A stretch of 20,825 nt of DNA, from NCBI GenBank assembly GCA_002422065.1, contig DITO01000260.1:1-20825 (forward strand), written 5' to 3'. Shown here piece after piece: positions 15,501 through 20,825 of the stretch. Numbering within the stretch: the first letter of the stretch is position 1; each line of letters starts with the position of its first letter. The notes under the pieces were generated by a model that worked only from the letters and a program-made list of their open reading frames with translations, searched no databases and had not been told where the DNA came from. This DNA comes from Erysipelotrichaceae bacterium UBA6182 (GTDB lineage Bacteria > Bacillota_I > Bacilli_A > Erysipelotrichales > Erysipelotrichaceae). The translations under genes and the position numbers were made by a program.

Positions 15501-16424
15501 GCTACAAGTTGGGCAATAGGTGATGAAGATAGAAACCTATATCTAGCTTGCAACTTTGGTTATAACGGATTTAAAGAATACAGAAACCACTTTAGATATG
15601 GAATAAATCAAATAGGTAACAAGGAATACCCTGATGAAATTATAAATTACTTTTTCACAACAACTAAAAATGTGAAAATAAGTGATTCCATTCAAATAGC
15701 ACCTAGAATACAAGTAAATATTTCAGAAAGTATGATTTCAGATGTTGGTTTATTTTTAGGAGATGATTTTGGCGTATCTATTAGTGATGGTGTTGTTGTT
15801 TTAGATGATGTTTCGGTAGCAACTCAATATAGTCAAGACTTCGATGAAAATATAAATATAGATGTTGATTTGTATTTAGGATATGATTTTAGCACATATT
15901 TTGAAGATAACATGTTGGTTTCAAACCAACTTAACATTTCTCCACTATATCAAGAAACACTTAATGAAACCATAATATCGTCAAGCGTTTTAATTCAAGG
16001 GCATGATTTTGCGATGTCATCTATTCAAAACCATAAAATAGTTGATAGTTTAAATGTTTCTCCGAGATACGAACAGTCTTTTAATGAAAATTTAAAAGAG
16101 GGTATAACGCTTAAGGTATTAGATTATGTATGGCAAGCTGGTGGCACAACACCAACAGTAAATCAACAATGTAGCATATCCGCACATGAGGGCAACGTAA
16201 GATGTTCTGATTACAATGTGTTAAGTTGTTCGTTTGAAGAAGTTGACGCATTCTTTAGTGGTAGTGATTTAACGACAACTCCATCTTGTGCTCAAAACGC
16301 AACCAAGTACACATGTACGTTTGACAACTTCTTTCAACAATGGTTATGTTTTGAATATCGTGGCGTAGAAGAACGAGAATACTTTAACTGCGAAATATGT
16401 ACGGAAGTTGAGGTTGAGATATGA
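12585..16424 (+). CDS. Large tail tip or baseplate protein with C-terminal repeats and a Cys-rich end, 1279 residues
   Basis: AAAGGAGAA precedes ATG 12585. The first half opens with MGFRYQYKLNNEDITEYVSIGQTLIEKLEE, a beta-rich start like those of tail-hub or distal tail proteins. It continues with long beta-rich sequence containing many Tyr, Asp and Asn, which suits a tail hub, nozzle or receptor-binding body. No peptidase, lysozyme or hydrolase motif was visible. Residues 1036-1186 carry a 40-residue repeat, nearly four copies, with the pattern hNhSPxYxxxhNExhxxxhhLxxxDF. The last 84 residues (1196-1279) contain eight Cys (QQC, RC, SC, PSC, YTC, LC, NC, IC), an even number suited to zinc or disulfides. 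The stop overlaps the next ATG (ATGA). The product probably stays with the tail tip; the exact role is unknown. Confidence 0.65.
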   Translation: MGFRYQYKLNNEDITEYVSIGQTLIEKLEEPLDDGSITLPFTMRDYEYPMRGLLEIGVKDSNDVEKNFTLLIYADVVEEGSKYGEWIHTISILEYTHIYDNYLFHTLTITKGTKNDRLARFLLKNNINVIVEGSNTKTLLYKQPYVEVKEVYETGSVIFNQTAQAKQYIDSFLGYVGKDVYLTTDAPGNTEQCISDGNVTFNFTTPGRYKIIMRVEMWDYADSEDNIVDFIEYYIRVVNANFITVKRALEIIKDIKPFESLIYHTETRLFDIDPSIADFLDTVEIPQLFIQKATMRQVLNSVFRYVNAISRAIHVQNGVDVLTADFYNKRGYDITFEDIIGYTTNQDAYRLFNKGVSWLEQALPDDLERANMKTPGENYFKTVRSKDIQLLDNNFKLPLEKPIYEIKRLSVVLDTVTVQGMGASTITYNDFELDLTSRLLNREEWNLKLITNNFPVYTIKQHWDTEIGLRDNRASNLYWQQGQNYIDLSVAFGEVVQATVVKNTVEEALEEYFTLHVEQDDTFRQGVEIGYTTVITSGNADSWRNLRFNVEYITIEDVTIQTERDDTSYSHYYTEGRLNQDDKRINTMLMSRKIYGDIQRSGVPNITIKRNIKDFSELYGLGDRTADNYVIVQRKYQFHNEFIQVTYNLTKDHNRLNERTDIDTHYRAFEIPQSNQVYERQEHYSDYIFITNPNEVLGESITKIKNDYISELIFGVLRNDWLNAINGGKTKVSLAYVRTDGMVDFYNDGEYNYGVTVPVTANGIKQGLAFTFGFEDTQIVGDALKQTEGNIYNNAVRYTNEDGTFNTIWFSLARAFEEPDDDYTASERLQKYPLIRTTQTREFGSEEDIYFSCGSFDPLDGLHDALVVIKDQSQSFKMTYQATIMAYKYYEYVIGQYFYNKNFLVSNPTVNQGVVVGETKYLYIYTNGTKYDKFDDLKVKTGWATQVELTSSNMLYNSTVKWWYFTGISLSSATSWAIGDEDRNLYLACNFGYNGFKEYRNHFRYGINQIGNKEYPDEIINYFFTTTKNVKISDSIQIAPRIQVNISESMISDVGLFLGDDFGVSISDGVVVLDDVSVATQYSQDFDENINIDVDLYLGYDFSTYFEDNMLVSNQLNISPLYQETLNETIISSSVLIQGHDFAMSSIQNHKIVDSLNVSPRYEQSFNENLKEGITLKVLDYVWQAGGTTPTVNQQCSISAHEGNVRCSDYNVLSCSFEEVDAFFSGSDLTTTPSCAQNATKYTCTFDNFFQQWLCFEYRGVEEREYFNCEICTEVEVEI
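15690..16140 (+). repeat. 120-bp coding repeats in the large tail gene
   Basis: Units start at 15690, 15810, 15930 and 16050, exactly 120 bp apart, the last being shorter. The protein copies begin IQIAPRIQVNISES, VSVATQYSQDFDEN, LNISPLYQETLNET and LNVSPRYEQSFNEN, and share a later L-x-x-x-DF core (LFLGDDF, LYLGYDF, LIQGHDF, LKVLDYV). The DNA copies are well diverged, so the repeat is old and kept for its protein. Each unit looks like a short beta-hairpin or spacer domain. Confidence 0.8.
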
Positions 16425-16603
16425 AATTATTAAAATTAAAAGGTGAAAAGGTCATAGGGGTGTTTACTGCACCTCTTGACTATACACCAAAGGTCGATGA
16501 GGTGTTGGCAGAATTACCGCCGATACAGTTGAAAGAAAACGAAATAGGTTATATATACTACCGCAACGGACAGGTAGAATATGAGATAAAGGAAAGAGGT
16601 TAA
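16421..16603 (+). CDS. Small late protein, 60 residues, function unknown
   Basis: Its ATG overlaps the stop of the large tail gene as ATGA, so translation is probably coupled. The protein (MKLLKLKGEKVIGVF ... YYRNGQVEYEIKERG) is charged and mixed alpha/beta, with a Pro-rich hinge (LPPIQL) and a short hairpin-like end YIYYRNGQVEYEI. Small proteins of this size often lie between the tail-tip and fibre genes of Firmicutes phages, for example XkdX-type genes. I see no specific match to one. Confidence 0.65.
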   Translation: MKLLKLKGEKVIGVFTAPLDYTPKVDEVLAELPPIQLKENEIGYIYYRNGQVEYEIKERG

Positions 16604-16606
16604 AAT

Positions 16607-16933
16607 ATGGCTATAAAAATAGCAACAACGGTGTTAAACTCAACACTAAACGCAATTTTCAATGAAGCAGAGGTTGTATTTACTTGTGAAATCAGAAATA
16701 GTGGCGGTTCAACGATTGCTTCTGGAACGATTGATTTCACAAATGCAAGTAACGGCCAAGTTCAGTTAGTGAGTTCCATTTTCTTTGCGGTATCAAGTGG
16801 TGTTACTGTTGCAAGTGTTGTAGTTACTAATAACGCTATCGGAACAGTATTAACAGAACCAATCACACCAGAAACATTTACGGCAAATGGAACATTTACG
16901 ATCAATGACATTATTGTGTCATTAGCGACATAG
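16607..16933 (+). CDS. Small beta-rich virion protein, 108 residues
   Basis: This starts three bases after the previous stop, with AGAGG upstream. It is almost wholly predicted beta: TCEIRNSGGSTIASGTIDFTNASNGQVQLVSSIFF, then VSSGVTVASVVVTNN and GTFTINDIIVSL. It is rich in Thr, Ser, Val and Ala and has one Cys. The alternation of polar and hydrophobic residues and the Gly turns fit a small beta-sandwich, like small tail-associated proteins that sit beside fibre genes. The next gene has a similar size and outline, and the two may be distant paralogues. No enzyme motif is visible. Confidence 0.65.
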   Translation: MAIKIATTVLNSTLNAIFNEAEVVFTCEIRNSGGSTIASGTIDFTNASNGQVQLVSSIFFAVSSGVTVASVVVTNNAIGTVLTEPITPETFTANGTFTINDIIVSLAT

Positions 16934-16943
16934 GAGGTATATC

Positions 16944-17324
16944 ATGGCATTATCAGGTGCAGTAAAAGGTTTAATATTAAGCAACATAGTGGGAAATTTT
17001 GTAAAGGTTTATTTATCGGATTCTGTTTCAACAATTCCATTAGGTTCTCCAATAGCAAACATTTCTTCAACACTTATAGGTGGAGAAAGAACATTATCAT
17101 GGGGAACAGCGACATCTACGTCAGTTACCACAACTAATTCAGCGACTTCAAACCCAATCAATTATAGTGTTCCACAAAATAAATCACCAAGAGGTTTGGT
17201 TATTATAAACTCAAGCAATACAATCGTATGCGACATTACATTGCCAACGCCACTTCCATCATATTCATCTGGAGATGGTCCTTATTATGTAAGAGGTATT
17301 ACGCTTAATTTGACGGAGGTATAA
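16944..17324 (+). CDS. Small beta-rich virion protein, 126 residues
   Basis: A very strong AGGAGGT stands six bases before the ATG. The protein is beta-rich and Ser/Thr/Gly-rich, with VKVYLSDSVSTIPLGSP, a central RTLSWGTATSTSVTTTN and RGLVIINSSNTIVCDITLPTP, ending in YYVRGITLNLTEV. It has the outline of the gene before it: an opening strand pair, a Thr-rich centre and a closing ITLNL strand. A role in the tail tip or fibre attachment is inferred from position only. Expression is probably high, given the ribosome site. Confidence 0.65.
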   Translation: MALSGAVKGLILSNIVGNFVKVYLSDSVSTIPLGSPIANISSTLIGGERTLSWGTATSTSVTTTNSATSNPINYSVPQNKSPRGLVIINSSNTIVCDITLPTPLPSYSSGDGPYYVRGITLNLTEV

Positions 17325-17325
17325 A

Positions 17326-17472
17326 ATGATTAAAGAAACGATAAAGTTAAATACCACAAAACAAGAATATCCAGATATGACATTTGAACAAGTTCAAGAA
17401 ATGGTAAAAAAAATGAATGAAGAAGCAAGAAGAATTTCTTTAGAAAAAAAGAAAGAACAAGAAGTTAAATAA
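17326..17472 (+). CDS. Very small helical protein, 48 residues
   Basis: The gene is short and easily missed, but GGAGGT stands five bases before the ATG and the spacing to both neighbours is that of the operon. The product begins MIKETIKLNTTKQEYPDM and ends in a charged helix EARRISLEKKKEQEVK. It is mostly Lys and Glu and probably forms one amphipathic or coiled-coil helix. It might be a fibre chaperone or a small linker between tail tip and fibre; no family is recognised. Confidence 0.72.
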   Translation: MIKETIKLNTTKQEYPDMTFEQVQEMVKKMNEEARRISLEKKKEQEVK

Positions 17473-17518
17473 AGTATTATAATGGAAATATAGAACAATT
17501 AAAAGGAGAAAGACGAAT

Positions 17519-20500
17519 ATGTCGAATGTAATTAAATGGAACGTAGGGTCGCTATATGTATTAAACAATGGCATGATAAAAGACCCGATGAATTTAAACT
17601 CGTTCCATCCGCTATCGACAGTGAACACATTACTTGTTTACTTAGAAGATGGTGGTGGGGAACAAACGGTGACTACGATAAATTACAAGTCGGAGAGTGC
17701 GAAGATACCTGGTTCGCATTTGTTTCCACTATTTTATCGTGGTTTAATAGAGCATACAGTGAGTGGGGAAGCAAGCCCAAGAACGTTTGCACAGTACATC
17801 ACCTACATACCGACTATTGTATCGAGATATAACGTCAACAGCAAGATACCGATGAATGTAAGCATAACCGTGACTCAAGAGAGCGGTGCTTCTTTTGTTG
17901 GTTCTTTTTCTACATTGACGTTATTAAATGCGTATGCGACACCAGAAGAATTAGATATTGCGTATGTGACAGACAACGAAGATTTTGGTTATTATCAGTA
18001 TGTAGATAGTTCATGGGAAAAAATGGACAATAGCGACATCGTTGCACAAATTTCAACCAAGCAATACAATTTAGGAAACATTATTATTCAAGGTGGTTTC
18101 GCACCTAATCTGCCTATCACAACATTGACCGATGAACAATACAAGTTAATATGGCAAGAGTTGGAAACATTAGGTGGCACGATATTTAGTTTACAAGAGC
18201 AGTTAGACGCTTTAGATTTAGAAGTGGCACATCAAGTTGACGTGTTCAAAAAGAAGAACCTTTTGGCGAATGAAAATGATTGGAGTTTAGAGGGTTATAT
18301 ACCTGAAAACATTTTAATTAGCAATTCGAGAAACGGTTGGTGTCAAGTTGGTAATGATTTATATATTTTTGGTGGAGCTCATTGGTTGCAATCGGGTGGT
18401 GTTTTTGACATCACGATAGGCAATAAAGCATTTAAATATAATCTAAAAACGAGAGTATGGACTGAACTTGCACTTATGCCTGCGTATATGAATGAGCAAC
18501 GTGCGGTTCACAAAGATGGTGTTATTTACTTATTTGGTGGTAATATGAAACCTACACCATCATCACCTAATACTCCAGGTCATTACAATATGAAGTATAT
18601 TATCGCAACCGACACCTATGAGTATTTATCAGAACCAGCAGATATGATTGCAAGAGTTTCAGGTGCGGTTTTAATTGGAAGTGAAGTTTATGTTTTCGTT
18701 GATAATTTATGGGTTGGAACGACTGATACAAGTATTAACACAAGACCTATTGTTTACAATATTGACAACGGCACATGGACATGGAAAACAGCAACCAACA
18801 CAAGATTTGACAGAGGTTTTGCAGTTTTATATGATGGACTTATTTATGTTCAACGTTCATTAAAGTTTCAAGCGTACAATCCGTCAACCGACACATGGAT
18901 TACAAATCTACCACAACCAACGTATGGATTGGTTCATACAGGTTTAATGCAAGTTTACAAGGGCAGACTTTTTATAGGTAGCGGTTGGGAAACAGCACTT
19001 GCTAAGAATAATCCATTCTTACAATATTACAATGTTGAAAAGAAAAAGTGGTATGTTTTTGCAAGATTAGAACACGATAATGAAGCAATAGGATACGGAT
19101 CATTGGCGGTACTTAATGAGAAGTTGATTTACGTTGGTGGTTATTCTAATGAGTCAAACATGTTTGCGAATAGAACGGTACGAGCATTTCAATTAGAAAA
19201 ACTTTTAGTAGATAATATTGAATACATTTATACCGAGATTGAAGATTTAGATACACAAATCAATTTAAGAGTTGATGGTGTAGATGATAGATTAGATATT
19301 ATTGAACCTGAACTTGTTAGATTAGAAGAAGACAAAGCAGACATTACATACGTTGATGATGAAATAGAAGATGTTGAAGATAGACTTGACATCATAGAAC
19401 CCGAATTAGTTCGACTTGAAAACGAAAAAGAAGATAAAGCAAACAAAGCAACGGACTTCACGACAATCAATAACACGAAGTATCCTAGTGTTCAAGCTGT
19501 CAAGAATAGACTTGATTTAAAGGTTGACAAGATATTAACGATTATCGGACTTGATTTAGAGGACGACATCACGTTAAGCGAGTTTAAGACGGCACTAGGT
19601 AATGCTACACAGTCTTTAGCAGGTTTAATGAGTGCTAGTGATAAGACACACTTAGATGGACTTGTAGCGTTGTTATCGACCGATGATGGCAATAACGTAG
19701 TTGACACGATTGGTGAAATCTTACAAATCTTCCAAAATTACCCAGAGGGTGCTGACTTAGTCACTGCCTTAGCAGGTAAGGTTGACAAGGTTGAGGGCAA
19801 GGGATTATCAACGAACGACTTGACAGATACACTCAAGTTGCAGTATGACCTCGCTTATGCACACTCACAAATCAATAACGGTAGCAACCCTCATAACACA
19901 GAGTTTGCTAACCTAGTGAATAAACCTAACACGCTTGCAGGTTATGGTATCACAGACGCTTACACAAAAGAATACATCGATAGCCTTAGAGATATGAACG
20001 GTTGGGAAAATGAGTTGCTTACTATTACACCATTGACCGATGAGGACACAATCGCAGTTTCAGTTCTTAGTGCGTTTGACAGTTTAAGATTACAAGTAAG
20101 AAACACGGCAACAGGTTTCGTGGATACCGACAGTTTTGAAACGAGTATCGCACTCGTGAACGGCTATAAGTTAAAGTTGTATAGCGAAGATGTTTACCTT
20201 GAAATTGGTGCAACCAATGCGACATTCAACGCACCTACTTCTGATTGGCAACTTCTTATCGTGGGTTTGAAATACACTGATCTGACGGCAGATGAAGTAG
20301 CAACCGACTTTGACGGCACAAATTACCTAGACGCTGAAACGAACGTAGAAGAAAGTTTAATCAAGTTAGATGAAGAATTGAAAGCAACGAACGATGATAT
20401 TGCATTAGTCGAGGGGAGATTAGACGCGGTGGAAAGCAAAATTGATGTCGTTGGCTTAGACTACAAAGAATATGGTGTGCGTGAAGTTGTAAATCAGTCT

Positions 20501-20825
20501 GCGAGTGAGTTTGAACGTGTTACAAGATTTTTTGGGGAAGTTAAGTTAGGAAGTGCGACAGGGTTAGTTGCTAATGTTGCGATTGACGATGAAGTTGTAA
20601 GTAATTCATTTGACTTTATTCCTATATTTAAGCGTGAAAAAGTTAGCATAGACGCTACCGATTTATCAAGCAATACGGTTTCGAATACTTTTGTAAAAGT
20701 TCCTAAATATTATATTAAAGAGGAGTGGACGACTGAGGGTGGGATAGATTACCATTATTATTGGGTTAGTCAATTCAAACACGAGGGTTATAGATTACCT
20801 TTACCATTCGTGCGTGATGACGGCA
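17519..20825 (+). CDS. Kelch-propeller tail fibre or receptor-binding protein, at least 1102 residues, cut at the window end
   Basis: The frame is open from ATG 17519 (AAAAGGAGAA upstream) to the last base. Residues 1-200 are a beta-rich head, probably the virion anchor. Residues 270-560 form a Kelch-like propeller with six blade strands at about 281 (LYIFGG), 336 (IYLFGG), 390 (VYVFVD), 442 (IYV), 484 (LFIGSG) and 537 (IYVGGY), spaced 42-55 residues apart. Residues 572-650 are coiled coil with two copies of DRLDIIEPELVRLE (590 and 621). Later segments are typical of fibre shafts: VDKVEGKGLSTND (755) and NLVNKPNTLAGYGITDAYTK (798-817). The last visible part (1057-1102), FVKVPKYYIK ... YYWVSQFKHEGYRLPLPFVRDDG, may start a C-type-lectin or sulfatase-modifying-factor-like receptor domain. 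The protein probably binds host sugars or surface proteins. Confidence 0.85.
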   Translation, partial: MSNVIKWNVGSLYVLNNGMIKDPMNLNSFHPLSTVNTLLVYLEDGGGEQTVTTINYKSESAKIPGSHLFPLFYRGLIEHTVSGEASPRTFAQYITYIPTIVSRYNVNSKIPMNVSITVTQESGASFVGSFSTLTLLNAYATPEELDIAYVTDNEDFGYYQYVDSSWEKMDNSDIVAQISTKQYNLGNIIIQGGFAPNLPITTLTDEQYKLIWQELETLGGTIFSLQEQLDALDLEVAHQVDVFKKKNLLANENDWSLEGYIPENILISNSRNGWCQVGNDLYIFGGAHWLQSGGVFDITIGNKAFKYNLKTRVWTELALMPAYMNEQRAVHKDGVIYLFGGNMKPTPSSPNTPGHYNMKYIIATDTYEYLSEPADMIARVSGAVLIGSEVYVFVDNLWVGTTDTSINTRPIVYNIDNGTWTWKTATNTRFDRGFAVLYDGLIYVQRSLKFQAYNPSTDTWITNLPQPTYGLVHTGLMQVYKGRLFIGSGWETALAKNNPFLQYYNVEKKKWYVFARLEHDNEAIGYGSLAVLNEKLIYVGGYSNESNMFANRTVRAFQLEKLLVDNIEYIYTEIEDLDTQINLRVDGVDDRLDIIEPELVRLEEDKADITYVDDEIEDVEDRLDIIEPELVRLENEKEDKANKATDFTTINNTKYPSVQAVKNRLDLKVDKILTIIGLDLEDDITLSEFKTALGNATQSLAGLMSASDKTHLDGLVALLSTDDGNNVVDTIGEILQIFQNYPEGADLVTALAGKVDKVEGKGLSTNDLTDTLKLQYDLAYAHSQINNGSNPHNTEFANLVNKPNTLAGYGITDAYTKEYIDSLRDMNGWENELLTITPLTDEDTIAVSVLSAFDSLRLQVRNTATGFVDTDSFETSIALVNGYKLKLYSEDVYLEIGATNATFNAPTSDWQLLIVGLKYTDLTADEVATDFDGTNYLDAETNVEESLIKLDEELKATNDDIALVEGRLDAVESKIDVVGLDYKEYGVREVVNQSASEFERVTRFFGEVKLGSATGLVANVAIDDEVVSNSFDFIPIFKREKVSIDATDLSSNTVSNTFVKVPKYYIKEEWTTEGGIDYHYYWVSQFKHEGYRLPLPFVRDDG

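Noticed and set aside
17478..17483. TATAAT upstream of the fibre gene as a promoter
   Set aside because: No -35 box or TG extension is present, and such matches are common in this AT-rich DNA.
17536..17832. Plus-strand 98-residue frame at the start of the fibre gene
   Set aside because: It overlaps the fibre frame from 17519, which has a strong ribosome site and stays open for over 3.3 kb.
1..20825. Defence, anti-defence, CRISPR, tRNA or insertion-sequence content
   Set aside because: Nothing recognisable was seen by eye. The portal family shares a Pfam name with the anti-CBASS protein Acb1, but this protein is a portal by length, motifs and gene order, so no anti-defence role is claimed.

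Overview
This window is a piece of a tailed-phage (Caudoviricetes) genome or prophage covering most of the virion structural module. The DNA is AT-rich and uses AGA, TTA and ATA codons freely. Shine-Dalgarno sites are strong (AAAGGAG, GGAGGT), and TAA, TAG and TGA all act as stops, so the genetic code is standard. Together these suggest a low-GC Firmicutes-type host (Clostridia, Erysipelotrichia or Bacilli). This is inferred from composition and protein style; no host gene is present. I recognise no lysogeny, replication or lysis gene, no defence or anti-defence gene, and no RNA gene.

Layout. Bases 1-202 carry two tightly linked genes on the minus strand: a 59-residue phage protein and the start of the next gene. 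Bases 203-528 are a divergent control region with an extended -10 promoter for the minus strand, a perfect tandem 10-bp repeat, G-rich direct repeats and a sigma70-like promoter for the plus strand. From 529 to the end every gene is on the plus strand, mostly with overlapping or nearly touching ends. The order is: small zinc-ribbon protein, putative small terminase, large terminase, portal, protease-scaffold fusion, cement protein, major capsid protein, a 137-base gap with two hairpins, four head-tail connector or completion genes, a 429-residue tail protein, a 155-residue unknown, a 1279-residue tail protein, four small genes, and a tail fibre of at least 1102 residues cut by the window end.

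How the genes work together. The terminase packages DNA through the portal into a procapsid built from the capsid protein on the scaffold and matured by the protease. The cement protein probably reinforces the shell. The connector proteins close the head and join it to the tail. The 1279-residue protein and the Kelch-containing fibre probably form the adsorption apparatus. No tape-measure, sheath or tail-chaperone gene is recognisable between the head genes and the tail-tip genes.

The most interesting feature is the end of the major capsid gene. Its stop codon directly follows a GGGG run, and a -1 slip there opens 79 more codons encoding an InlB B-repeat-like (Listeria-Bacteroides repeat) domain. 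This looks like programmed frameshifting that displays an Ig-like domain on a minority of capsid subunits. Other points of note are a 173-nt terL/portal overlap, internal start sites in the protease-scaffold gene, an exact 120-bp-period repeat and a Cys-rich end in the large tail protein, and a fibre with six Kelch-like blades, a synonymously diverged coiled-coil repeat and a C-terminal domain that may have a C-type-lectin fold.
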